Of a DNA stretch of 64,000 nucleotides, positions 31,250 through 40,911 are shown piece after piece. Within the stretch, counting starts at the first letter, position 1. Each line of letters opens with the position of its first letter. Origin of the DNA: Rhynchopus euleeides (lineage: Eukaryota > Euglenozoa > Diplonemea > Diplonemida > Diplonemidae); contig OY723239.1 of the NCBI GenBank assembly GCA_963210315.1, positions 1,769,501 to 1,833,500 on the forward strand. Direction: 5' to 3'. The notes beneath the pieces are model-generated. The model was given only the letters and a program-made list of their open reading frames with translations, ran no database searches and was not told where the DNA came from. A program made the position numbers and the translations under genes.

Positions 31250-32100
31250 TGTGCCTTGAGCTGGGTCGTGCGTCCCCACTCATACCACTTTATCAGAGCT
31301 GGGGAGTGGTGTATACAAAAAAAAAGTGGGGTCTGCGTTCCAACCAGTGCTCTCGCTGGTCGCCACGATCTGACAAACGGCATGGCGAATTTTGAGCTCG
31401 AAAAAAAGAGGCGGAAAAAAAATTTCCGCAGGCGCTTCGCGCCTGCGGCGTCGATCACGTCGACACGTGACACACTGAGTGGACAGCATATAACCTGCCC
31501 CACACTGATGTGGGCTTCATCGTCCGGCAGACATCGTGTGCCGCAGCCATGCAGTGCATGGACGGTGGTGAGAGACTCATCCGGCAGGCAGTTCCCTCGC
31601 CGTCTTGAGGACCTTCTGGAGGTTTCAAACAGGGGGGTCTGGGGGGCGGAGCCCCCCAGCCGCCGGAGGCCACGGTAGTGAGCATCTGTTCATTGTGGGC
31701 GCACAGTTTCTGTATTGTATCCATAGTCGTAGGGCTGAACGCACGTTCAGCCACCGAGGGCTCAGGGAGTACGCGATGTTGCACCGTACTACACAGCACT
31801 GGGTATTTCACCCATCTCCCGAGGAGAAATATGGGAGACCGTCCTTTTCCGGGCTCCGCCAGCAATTTTGGCCCCTGTGAGGACAATACACTCCTTCAAG
31901 TGCGGAGAAATCCGCCACGTGAAAAAAAATTCCGGGGGAAAAAAAAAGGCGAAATTCGCCACGCAAAAAAGTGCCGTGAAAAAAAAAGGCGAAAAAAACC
32001 ACTTTTTCGCCACCGCGAGAGCACTGGTTCCAACAAGAAAACAACTTTCGGCAGTGATTGGTTTGTTGTCTCGTTTTTTTTGCTGCTACTTTACGATCCA
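31250..32100 (+). repeat. Dispersed repeat R, copy 1, split by a hAT-like element
   Basis: The segments agctgggtcgtgcgtcccca... to gtctgcgttccaac (31258-31344) and caacaagaaaacaactttcg to ttgttgtctcgtttt (32031-32078) match copies at 45303-45893 and 49075-49285 in order. The interruption corresponds exactly to the element at 31345-32026. Function of R is unknown; no coding potential recognised. Confidence 0.75.
31345..32026. mobile_element. hAT-like non-autonomous element with 8-bp target duplication
   Basis: 682 bp with TIR cagtgctctcgc / gcgagagcactg. The target duplication gttccaac lies at 31337-31344 and 32027-32034; the empty site (gcgttccaac...) is visible in the R copies at 45413 and 49187. 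The interior has a subterminal hairpin gcaggcgcttcgcgcctgc and purine-rich aaaaaaggcgaaa repeats, plus one inverted copy of the GC-rich module (31631-31700). The 8-bp duplication and CAGTG-type terminus indicate the hAT superfamily. No transposase. Confidence 0.88.
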
Positions 32101-32119
32101 GCGGGGGGGGGGGGGGTAG

Positions 32120-33680
32120 GGGGGGGTATACCCCCCCCTATACGCGTGAGAAAATAACATTTTTCGGGAACACCAAAAAGTACCTCAGAAAGCCATGTAA
32201 AGGGTGCCAATGTGCCCAGATCGTCCCAAAAGTGTTTTGTGGTGGAGATTTCACCACCAGATCAACCTCAGTGCTGATATTTTGGCATTCTAAAAAATTT
32301 GCCCATCGGTGGTTCCTACGGTGCCCCCCGGATAGGCACTGCACACTCACTCACACCCCTTCACATGGCTAGTGCCACCCCACAAGCCTGTTACCAAGAA
32401 AATATCACCCTCGGGAACCAGCTCGCGCAGACTGTAGAACGAGGCTACTCCCGCATGCCAGATTCTCTCGCAATCGACACTCTTCTCCATGACGACATGC
32501 TGCCTGTGTTGAGCGCCGCACTGTGCCACAGTTAAACTCAGTCACTTCTGAAAACTCATCTTCGCGAAGAACTGGGCGCTCCTGGTGAGATATTAGCAGC
32601 TGAGGCGCAATCATTTCGATAGGCTCAAGGCACGCCTCCAAACCCTCACGAAAATATAGCTGGAGTCGTGCAGGATCATTCGTGAAGAAATACGAAAGGT
32701 AAACGAGAAAAAGTTTTTCGTTGATCGCACAGAAAATTTTGCCTGCGGAAGTGTTGGTGTGTGATTGGCAGGCGCATAAGACTGTGTGTGACGGCAAGCA
32801 CCTAGCACTTCCCCTATCGCTGCATTTCCGCCTGACAAGTACCTTGTTGGAAGAAATTCAAAGTCCAAACACCTGCCTGCCAGCATGGGAACCAATGCCT
32901 GGCTGTGCACACTGCAGCACTGTCAACAGAAGGAATGCACAGACACGCAGCAGGTGAACTGAGTTACTATGCACAAATTTGCTGAATTCGAAGCAAATGA
33001 CGAGGAGGCTTTTGCAAACCACCCGAATCGATGGAAGTCATTCCTGTGACACCTGGCTCTGTTGAGGGGCGTGATAGACGAATTGCCCATCAGGCGAGGC
33101 ACAGGCGCGCCCTGAAGCGCAATCGTATTGACGAGCTTCGGGTGCTCTGTGAAAGAAATATACTGGCTGTGAATACCGACAGCCATCTGATTTTTCAGCA
33201 GGGCTCCACGCAGGATAACAAGACCATACAGGCCCATACCTGTCGGGATATGCACATCGAGATCAATCCATACAGGCAATCTGTGCCTATCCAGGCCTGT
33301 ACAGGCCAAGGCACGCCTATACGTGCATGTAATTCGCGCAAAAATCAGTGGGACAGGGGCACAATCGTCGAAACTCGTGTCCGGGCAATTTCCGACACCC
33401 CCTTCACCACGCCTACCCCGTATTGTGCCAGCAAAAGGGCGTGTCCAGCAAACAGAGGTGGGCCTACGGTACCACCAGGAACCACCGGTGGGCAAATTTT
33501 CCGGAACCCCAAAAAACACCCCATAAGGCCCCACAAATGGTGTTGGTGGCCTCAGGATATCATTCTGGCACCCTTTGGGGTCGGTGCGTGTGTCAGGTAG
33601 GGGCTGAGAGGTGTTTAGAGCGTGTCCTGAAAATACCCATTTTCTCACAGGGGTATACCCGCCCCTAGGGGGGGGGGGGC
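32120..33680. mobile_element. Long-TIR element with diverged arms
   Basis: The left arm (gggtataccccc...gtgagaaaata, later aaagggtgcca and aaatttgcccatcggtggttcc to about 32330) recurs inverted on the right (33460-33660: ggaaccaccggtgggcaaatttt, tggcaccctttgggg, attttctcac, ggggtatacccgcccc). The arms are about 200 bp and quite diverged. The minus-strand core has coding-like frames (32923-33648; 32405-32650) without recognisable homology. One of these is interrupted by the solo repeat at 32651-32853. Confidence 0.6.
32651..32853 (-). mobile_element. Solo A2-B2 split direct repeat of the YR retrotransposon
   Basis: A 203-bp minus-strand sequence equal in order and length to the A2-B2 unit (44994-45196) of the element at 40746-45196: cttccaacaaggtacttg... 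through ...gactccagctatatttt. It has no internal region, so it is the counterpart of a solo LTR for this class of element, left after recombination or after integration of a partial circle. It sits inside the minus-strand frame of the long-TIR element. Confidence 0.85.
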
Positions 33681-34169
33681 ACAGATAGTTTTACCTAGAA
33701 GGGGCCTTCGCCCTGTGCCACACTGTGCGTCAAACTATGTCACTTTTGCGCCCAGTTTTGTGAGGCTCACGCCGTCTTGAAACACGCCTTGTCGACCTAT
33801 CCTTATAAGATTCGGCGAAGGCCCACCTGCCCCATCACCCCACCCCCCACGACCCACCACTACACCACCCCACCAGGTATCGAAGGAGTACTGAGGGTGG
33901 GAGGGCGGCAGTGCTGTACAAAGTACACATCTGCGCCCACCACCCCCCCCCCCCCCCCACCCCCCCACCCCACCCCACCCCACCCCCCCAACCCAACCCA
34001 ACCCAACCTATTTATATTGCTGTTTGCCAGAGAAACTCAGGGGGCCCTGTCGCCCTCCCCACCCCCCACCCCCCCTGCATCGAAGGGGGGAGGGTCGAAG
34101 CCCCCCCCCCCCCCTGGGCCTGTCTCTCTCACCACCACCGCCACCACCACTACCCTCCCCCGCACACCT
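33681..34169. other. Upstream region of the cyclase gene
   Basis: Strongly C-rich (cccaccccac runs 33835-34000, poly-C 34100-34113, ccaccacc 34130-34150). The cyclase frame stays open through it from 33777 but has no in-frame ATG before 34170, and the encoded Pro/Thr/His runs look non-genic. No defined promoter motif. Confidence 0.45.
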
Positions 34170-36440
34170 ATGGTCTCCGGGTGTTTTTTGACATGGGTGC
34201 GGGGGATCAGCTCCGATTGTGGAAAGTACTCACCTGCGGACAGCCGCAAACGCGAGATGTTATTCTCTATGGCACTCTTCGGGGTTGTGGCATCCTTCAC
34301 CGCCATAGGGCGCGGGATCTCGCTGCACGACACACTCATGCTGGTGGCGGGCGCCGTCGGGATGTGCGGCACTCTCCCCATCGCAGCCGACATTGTGTTC
34401 ATACGCTCCCCCCTCACGGCGTTCAAGATGCACTATATGATTGCAGTCGTTCTCATAGGAATATCGATGGGCGACCTCAGCCAACGCGCCGTGCGTTCCA
34501 TAGAGCTCTGGCCTATGTTTGTCTTCGTGTTGGATGGCATCCTGACCCTGCGAATGAATCCACGCATCGCCACCGCTGCCGCTGCCTTCTCCGTCACCTG
34601 GATATTTTTGATGAACTTTGAATCCCTTTTCCGCATGGGGCTCTACGACCTCCCGGGGACCCGGGCAACGGAGGACCGGCACGCCCTCCTGCTCCACCTT
34701 GCGAACTGCAGCACCCCGCCTTGCCCCGAGTCATCTGCTGAGGCGGGAGCTAACGGGCTCCTCCCTGTGATAGTTTTTTTCGGCGATTTTCTCGTGACCC
34801 GCCGTTTTGCTGAAGATCTGATCAAACAGCAGGCTTCGATGCAGGCCACCATTGCGACCGTCACGCAGATCTCCACCCGCCTGTCGGAGTACGACCTCGA
34901 CAGTGTGGAGGTAATCCTGCGCGATGCGGGGGGAACCCTCCCAGACGATGTGGAGGCTGCACTCTGGTCTCTCGAGCGGAACCTTCGGCTGTACCGGCCG
35001 TACCTCCCAGATGCGCTGTTCGAAAGGCTGCACCGGGCGGCCCAGCCGGGGCAAGGGGTGCAGCCGCAGAGGGCCCGTGTCCCTCCCCCGGGCCTGCAGG
35101 ATGCGGAGGTGACGATTGTATTCACCGACATCAGGTCTTCCACATCGCTGTGGGATGTGGTGCCGGATGGGATGAAGCGCGCCATCCGCGTCCACAACGA
35201 CCAGATCAGAGGCGTGATGCTGGACTGCACCGGATATGAGGTGAAGACGATTGGCGACTCTTTCATGGCTGCGTTTGACTCCGTGCGGAACGCGGTGAAC
35301 TTCTCCCTCAGGGTGCACTGCGCGCTGCTCGATGCGCCGTGGCCGCCCGCTGTCCTGCAGGTGCCCATCTGCCAGCCCGACCCCAACAAGATATGGGGCG
35401 GGATCACCATCCGCATCGGGCTGAACCACGGCACGGTCTGCCCAGAGCGGGACGCGGTGACAGGCAGGGTGGATTACTTCGGGCAGGCGGTCAACATCGC
35501 AGCGCGTATGGAGCGTGAGTGCCTCCCCGGTGCAATTGCGATGCGGTTTGATCTCTACCAGCAGGTCTACGATGAGTGTGACCCGTCCGTCGTGTCGCAG
35601 CCGCAGATGATCCATTTGAAGGGCGTGCAGGAGGGGGTGCTGCTGTGCAACGTGTGGCCAGCCGCCCTGGCAAGGCGGAAGGACCTGCCCCTCGCCTCGC
35701 TGTCGCGCAACGCCAGCCCCATCGGGGGGTCGGGCAGGGCGGTGGCGCAGCGCGGGTCGCCCGGCCGCGTGCAGACGCCCCCTCTGCCACGCCCGATGTC
35801 TGTCGAGAGCCAGGTCGCGCAGGCCACGCGCGCGACATTCGGATTAGTCGAGCTTGCCCCATCCAGCAGTGACATGGTGCAGGCCCTGAGCACCGGGCTG
35901 AACGAGCTGACCCTGTCGTTGGACTGCAGCCGAGGCACGCTGATAACAGTGCTGGGGACATGTGTCGCTGTCGGGTGGAATCTGTCCCGCATCTCCGGAT
36001 CGCACATCGAGTCATCCTTTGTGTTCGCCCGTCTGCTCCACAGGGCTCTGTCTGCGCAGGTATCCATTGGGATTGCGACGGGCACCTGTGTCTACGCCGA
36101 CGTCGGGTCCCGGTCGCAGCGCTTCATGACTGTTGTCGGGAGCTGTGTGCCCTCGAGCTCGCTGCTGTGCCGCACCGCCCAAGCCCTCGGTGTCGTGTGC
36201 CTCTACACCAGCCTTGAGGAGGCTGACTTCCCCCTGCCAGCCGCTGCGAAAGTGCAGCTCGTGGAATTCGGGTCGGCGGTGGAAGGGGTGCAGGGTGTGT
36301 ATGAGCTCGACTTGGAAACCGACGACTCCATTGTCGCTGACAACGAGGCAGTCCTCGAAGAGGGTAGGGAGGTGTCGGTTCGATCGCCTGTCATGTCGTT
36401 TGTGCAGGCGCAAGATTCGGGCGACTTTGCCGTGTGCTGA
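34170..36440 (+). CDS. Membrane class III adenylate cyclase with degenerate second domain
   Basis: 756 residues from the ATG at 34170. Residues 30-205 contain about six hydrophobic segments (MLFSMALFGVVASF, MLVAGAVGMCG, MIAVVLIGIS, MFVFVLDGILTL, FSVTWIFLMNF, LLPVIVFFGDFLV). A linker of about 110 residues follows, then a class III cyclase domain (about 313-500): metal Asp in VFTDIRSS (D320), second Asp in VKTIGDSF (D363), and the transition-state pair N442/R446 in VNIAAR. The Lys of EVKT and the Asp of RVDYFG are those expected for ATP, so cAMP is the likely product. A second, degenerate cyclase-like half (about 554-715: VSIGIATGTCVYADVGS...FMTVVGSCVPSSS) lacks the metal and Asn/Arg residues and may act as a regulatory pseudo-domain. 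Single exon. Homologous to the exon at 1188-1375. Confidence 0.9.
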   Translation: MVSGCFLTWVRGISSDCGKYSPADSRKREMLFSMALFGVVASFTAIGRGISLHDTLMLVAGAVGMCGTLPIAADIVFIRSPLTAFKMHYMIAVVLIGISMGDLSQRAVRSIELWPMFVFVLDGILTLRMNPRIATAAAAFSVTWIFLMNFESLFRMGLYDLPGTRATEDRHALLLHLANCSTPPCPESSAEAGANGLLPVIVFFGDFLVTRRFAEDLIKQQASMQATIATVTQISTRLSEYDLDSVEVILRDAGGTLPDDVEAALWSLERNLRLYRPYLPDALFERLHRAAQPGQGVQPQRARVPPPGLQDAEVTIVFTDIRSSTSLWDVVPDGMKRAIRVHNDQIRGVMLDCTGYEVKTIGDSFMAAFDSVRNAVNFSLRVHCALLDAPWPPAVLQVPICQPDPNKIWGGITIRIGLNHGTVCPERDAVTGRVDYFGQAVNIAARMERECLPGAIAMRFDLYQQVYDECDPSVVSQPQMIHLKGVQEGVLLCNVWPAALARRKDLPLASLSRNASPIGGSGRAVAQRGSPGRVQTPPLPRPMSVESQVAQATRATFGLVELAPSSSDMVQALSTGLNELTLSLDCSRGTLITVLGTCVAVGWNLSRISGSHIESSFVFARLLHRALSAQVSIGIATGTCVYADVGSRSQRFMTVVGSCVPSSSLLCRTAQALGVVCLYTSLEEADFPLPAAAKVQLVEFGSAVEGVQGVYELDLETDDSIVADNEAVLEEGREVSVRSPVMSFVQAQDSGDFAVC

Positions 36441-36978
36441 GCCCCAAAGACTCACATCTCTCTTTGCATCGGTCCCCTCCGCCATGTGCGTGTTTTCAGA
36501 AGGGGCAGTGGCTTTCCGTGGGACAATATAAGCGGGTGCGATTATTCTCGTTACTTTTGTATCTCTCCGCGAATGATCCCGTACGAATCCCAGCCACATT
36601 ATTTTTCCCCTAACATCCTGATCGCACCAGCAAATCGGAGATGGCTGTCACTCCTGCACCTGCTCAGGCAAAGAGCCCCGCTCGGTTGAAGAGTGGAAAA
36701 TGCAGTTGCCAGCACTTTGGGTGACAGACACAATTACCTTGCCTTGTGCTACGACTGGCAAAACACGTGAGATTTGTTCACTCGTGGCGCACAAACACCG
36801 CCCTATCTTTTTTTTTTGACAGTTTGCGGTCAGGCACGTAGCTTGAAATTGGATTTTCAGATTTTTGCTGGTTCTGCTGGTCTGGGGAATTTTCCGGCGC
36901 TTCGCCCAAAATCTTGTCCTGACCGAACACCGGGTTCTCCGGAGCGCGTCCGGAGGCACGGAGTTCACAGCACCACAG
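36441..36978. other. Cyclase downstream region with dispersed-repeat fragment
   Basis: Bases 36700-36815 (gccagcactttgggtgacag ... aaaacacgtgagatttgttca ... ggcgcacaaacaccgcc ... tttttttt) match 49318-49460 in the same order, a dispersed repeat ending in a T-run. Nothing else recognised. Confidence 0.5.
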
Positions 36979-37084
36979 TGGGTCTTCGCTACGGTGCCGA
37001 AACGGTGTGTTGGTGCTTTTCCTACGTATGCATAGGAAGAAATCGCCGAACTTTGACGAAAACTTGACGGTAGCGAAGAACCCC
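36979..37084. mobile_element. MITE-A copy
   Basis: Starts gggtcttcgctacgg and ends ggtagcgaagaacccc; the interior has cctacgtatgcatagg at its centre and gacgaaaacttgacgg. It is more diverged than the copies at 8304 and 51179. Confidence 0.65.
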
Positions 37085-37104
37085 ACAGTCGCATATTGAC
37101 AAGC

Positions 37105-37180
37105 ACAAGCCACAGGGGGGTCTGGGGGGCGGAGCCCCCCAGCCGCCGGAGGCCACGGTAGTGAACATCTGTTCCTTCCG
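37105..37180 (-). repeat. Stand-alone GC-rich module
   Basis: Carries ggggggcggagccccccag followed by ccgccggaggccacggtagtg and aacatctgttc, the same module found twice in each Mutator-like copy and once in the hAT-like element. Here it lies next to a MITE-A, outside any element with recognised ends. Confidence 0.7.
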
Positions 37181-37184
37181 GGTT

Positions 37185-37700
37185 GAACACGGTGTGGATC
37201 TCTCCGACAACAGGTCGGAACCCAGTCCTGCGCGGGAAGCAGTCATCGGGAGCCGAAATCCTCGTGGTTCGGGCCTGCTGCAGGGTACATCTTCGGCCTG
37301 GTGTGAGGGAAAACCCCCCCACCAAAAAAAATTCTGGGGTTTCCCAGATTTATACTTTTTTTTTTAAAAGCACACTCGTGTGAGCGGAAAGCGCCCCACC
37401 ACAGCTGCAACCAAACGTGCTCTATACACTAACCCCACCCTTCATCAGGCTCAGGGTGTGATCAGTTCAGGGTTTTGTGTGTAGAAGCGTCAACGCAACA
37501 AACAAAAGGAAATTCATCAGAGCGGTTGTAGCTGTGAAGTGATAGGGCGCTTTCCCCCAGACCAGCAACATAGGCAACTGCTGGTCTCGAGACCAGCTGG
37601 ACCCCCCAAGCTACATGCCTGTTTGCGGTGAATAATCAAATGTCGTAGGAGGATTCTTCATATTCCTGGATTTCCCGAATTTCCTGGATTTCCCCCGGCC
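37185..37700. other. Unassigned spacer
   Basis: No gene. A short motif, cagagcggttgtagctgtga at 37517, recurs at 47180 (followed by agtgatag); its origin is unknown. Confidence 0.3.
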
Positions 37701-37821
37701 CCTTAGGCGATTTCAGGGCGGACAGGGCGGACATATCCGGACCCGGAAATCCGGGTGTCCGGATGTCCGGGTCCAATTTTGACCCCCCCCCCCCCCCCCG
37801 GACATTTCCCGAATTTCCCGC
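37701..37821. repeat. ccggacat-rich palindromic repeats (left block)
   Basis: Short overlapping palindromes (ccggacccgg, cggatgtccgg, gggcggacat) and tttcccgaatttcc repeats. The same sequence style resumes at 38704-38887, so both blocks were one repeat before Mutator-like copy 3 inserted. Confidence 0.65.
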
Positions 37822-38703
37822 CAGGCATGTCGCTAAGCGTCGACCGTCGACCCAGTGATTTTGGGTTTCCCCCCCCATAAAAAAGCGTCGACCCAGCGTC
37901 GACCCAGTGGACTGGGTTGACGCTTGGTCGAGGCTTGGAGCGTCGACCTAGTGGAACTGGGTTGCCATTCAAGCCTGGACCAAGCGTCAACCCATTTATT
38001 ACACTGGGTCGACGCTAACCTAGCGTTGGCCCGGTTACACTGGGTCGACGCTCACCAAGCGTCGACCAAGCGTCAACCCACTTTCACTGGGTCGACGTCG
38101 AAGAGAGTATGGTTTTGCAGGAACAGATGCTCACTACCGTGGCCTCCGGCGGCTGGGGGGCTCCGCCCCCCAGACCCCCCTGTGGCGTATGTCTCGTACT
38201 CAAGTCATTCGATTCCCACCGGGTCAGGGAATCCACCCACTCCAGTAGCCTCAGGAGGACGCAGCCAACTCACACAGAATCTGTACGCCCACAGTGAACA
38301 GATGCTCACTACCGTGGCCTCCGGCGGCTGGGGGGCCCTGCCCCCCAGACCCCCCATCTCGCGTGCCCGTCTAGTAACCAAGTCCTTGCGCTTTGACGGC
38401 CGTGACATATCAGGGGGCAGCGTCGAAATCATGGTCCCGAAAGCCATTTTTTGGTTTCCTCCGGCACCCGACGGCGCGAGCGGGAGAGGAACCACGGAAG
38501 GAACCCAGCGCCTCACACCGTGCCCACCTCGTGGTCCACCGATGGGAAAATTTGGCAACAACACGAGCGCGCGCGAAGCGCGCGCGAGAAAAATTGACCC
38601 CTAGTGTTTTCCCCCCTGATCCCCCCCCCCCCCCCCCCCCCCCCCCAAAACAGGAGCGTCAACCCACCAAATCTCCAAAATCGAAAAGTTAGCGACAGGC
38701 CTG
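37822..38703. mobile_element. Mutator-like non-autonomous element, copy 3
   Basis: Complete, with the same termini as copies 1 and 2 and a perfect 9-bp target duplication atttcccgc at 37813-37821 and 38704-38712. It is almost identical to copy 1 wherever both exist (for example the shared gcgttggcccgg variant), apart from poly-C length at about 38622-38646. Confidence 0.93.
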
Positions 38704-38887
38704 ATTTCCCGCCCGGACATGTCCGTCCGGACATCCGGACATCCAGAAATGTCCGCCCCGGACAGGGCGGACATGTCCGGGCGGACATTTTCTGGTGTCC
38801 GGATGTCCGGGCGGACATGTCCGGACCCGGAAATTCGGGAAATCCAATTTTGACCCCCCCCCCCCCCCCCCCGGACATGTCCGGCCA
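38704..38887. repeat. ccggacat-rich palindromic repeats (right block)
   Basis: Continuation of the block at 37701-37821: ccggacatgtccgg, gggcggacatgtccg and gtccggatgtccgg words, giving dense overlapping inverted repeats. It served as target for both copy 3 and copy 4. Confidence 0.7.
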
Positions 38888-39672
38888 CAGGCATGTCGCT
38901 AAGCGTCGACCGTCGACCCAGTGATTTTGGGTTTCCCCCCCCATAAAAAAGCGTCGACCCAGCGTCGACCCAGTGGAACTGGGTTGCCATTCAAGCCTGG
39001 ACCAAGCGTCAACCCATTCCGGGTCGACGCTAACCTAGCGTTGACCCGGTTCCACTGGGTCGACGCTCACCAAGCGTCGACCAAGCGTCAACCCACTTTC
39101 ACTGGGTCGACGTCGAAGAGAGTATGGTTTTGCAGGAACAGATGCTCACTACCGTGGCCTCCGGCGGCTGGGGGGCTCCGCCCCCCAGACCCCCCTGTAT
39201 AGCGTGTGCACACAGGTCAGGAATCCAACAGCTCCAGTAGCCTCAGGAGGACGCAGCCAACTCACACAGAATCTGTACGCCCACAATGAACAGATGTTCA
39301 CTACCGTGGCCTCCGGCGGCTGGGGGGCTCCGACCCCCAGACCCCCCATCTCGCGTGCCCGTCTAGTAACCAAGTCCTTGCGCTTCAACGGCCGTGGCAT
39401 ATCAGGGGGTAAATCATGGTCCCGAAAGCCATTTTTTGGGTTTCTTCCGGCACCCGAGGATGGCGCGAGCGGGAGAGGAACCACGGAAGGAACCCAGCGC
39501 CTCACACCGTGCCCACCTAGCGGTCCACCGACGGGAAAATTAGGCAACAACACGAGCGCGCGCGAAGCGCGCGCGAGAAAAATTGACCCCTAGTGTTTCC
39601 CCCTGATCCCCCCCCAAAACAGGAGCGTCAACCCACCAAATATCCATAATCGAAAAGTTAGCGACAGGCCTG
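38888..39672. mobile_element. Mutator-like non-autonomous element, copy 4
   Basis: 785 bp, with caggcatgtcgctaa and ttagcgacaggcctg ends and a perfect 9-bp target duplication gtccggcca at 38879-38887 and 39673-39681. It is shorter than the others because of a deletion of a gcgtcgacc-type segment after the left end and another around 39200. It retains both GC-rich modules. Confidence 0.93.
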
Positions 39673-39774
39673 GTCCGGCCAGGACCTCAATAGTTTGATT
39701 TTTGGTCCAGAAAATAGTTTGAAAAATTTTGAAATCTGGGTGCCCAAATTTTTTGCTCCTAAGACCGGCGATTT

Positions 39775-40205
39775 GTAGGGGGACCCTTTCGAATTTTTTT
39801 TGGAGAAGGGTAAATTGAACGTTTTTGGCCAAATGAAGCCACTGCGACCATTCCCGGGCCTCGGAAATCAGATTTTGGCCCCTCAAATGCGGTGCCGGTC
39901 CGGACAAAAAACCGAAAAAATCGTGAAAAATGGCCCATTTTCCCCAGCCAAAAATGGGCCAAAAATGCCCCCCGGACACCCCCAGAGACCTAATCAAAAA
40001 TAAGTGTCCTAATCCGGGGTGCCAGTAGGGGGGACCTTTCGATTTTTTTTTCGAGGAGAGGTCAATTGAACGTTTTTGGACATCTGAGGCCACTGCGACC
40101 ATTCCCAGGCCTCGGAAATGAGATTTTTGGCCCTCAAATGGGGTACCGGTCCCCACGAAATTCCGAAAAATTCATGAAAATCGAAAGGTCCCACGCACCA
40201 AATTC
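39775..40205. repeat. Tandem pair of an approximately 247-bp repeat
   Basis: gggggaccctttcgaatttt... to ...ggtgccggtcc (39777-39900) recurs, diverged, as ggggggacctttcgattttt... to ...ggtaccggtcc (40024-40155), both containing ccactgcgaccattcc and cctcggaaat. A third partial start lies at 40721, immediately before the YR retrotransposon. Noncoding. Confidence 0.65.
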
Positions 40206-40745
40206 TGCCCAAAAATCGTCAAAAATGGACATGTCATATGCAGCAATGGGGCACCAATCACTCCCCAAATTTTGCTCAATGATTCCACGGCAAGCCAGAT
40301 TTTCTGATCAATTAGTTTGTTTGAGCATGTTCCTGGCCCTTGTTTGGAAAGTAGATGACCCCTGGCTGGAGAGGACGGTTGTGCTTGACCGGACGGAGAG
40401 AGAACCTTCTCCATAACCACCTCCACTCCACAATGCCACAAGTGGCAGGAAGGCCGGGTGTTACAGGCCTCAACCAGGGTTCCAAGGCTCTCCACTTCCT
40501 GGCTGCGTCAGGGATCACTGGGTACAGCGAGCAGGATTCCCTGTCCTGACACCCCAGCATGTGCCACCGGAAGAACCCGAAACAGCAGCCGCCCCTCATG
40601 GGGGTTGCAAGAGGCACGGAAATCGTTCAAATCGGACCAAGTCCGAAAATTCGGCACTTTCTTGGGTACAAATTGCGGTCCGAAATTTTCCGATTTTTTG
40701 AAAAAAGGCTAATTCTGTAAGGGGGACCTTTTCGAATTTTTTTTT
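40206..40745. other. Unassigned region left of the YR retrotransposon
   Basis: A minus frame of 101 codons (40312-40617) is Cys/Trp/Arg-rich and coding-like but unrecognised. Otherwise only repeat fragments such as gggggaccttttcgaatttt at 40721-40740. Confidence 0.35.
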
Positions 40746-40911
40746 CTTCCAACAAGGTACTTGTCAGGCGGAAATGCAGCGATAGGGGAAGTGCTAGGTG
40801 CTTGCCGTCACACACAGTCTTATGCGCCTGCCAATCACACACCAACACTTCCGCAGGCAAAATTTTCTGTGTGTGTCGTGCGATCAACGAAAAACCACAC
40901 ACAATCCGAAA

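Noticed and set aside
33777..34169. N-terminal extension of the cyclase (131 codons)
   Set aside because: It has no in-frame ATG and encodes Pro/Thr/His runs from C-rich simple sequence. The ATG at 34170 precedes the first hydrophobic segment.
37517..37552. tRNA-like sequence cagagcggttgtagctgtga repeated at 47180
   Set aside because: No acceptor stem, anticodon arm or T-loop ggttcgaat could be found around either copy.
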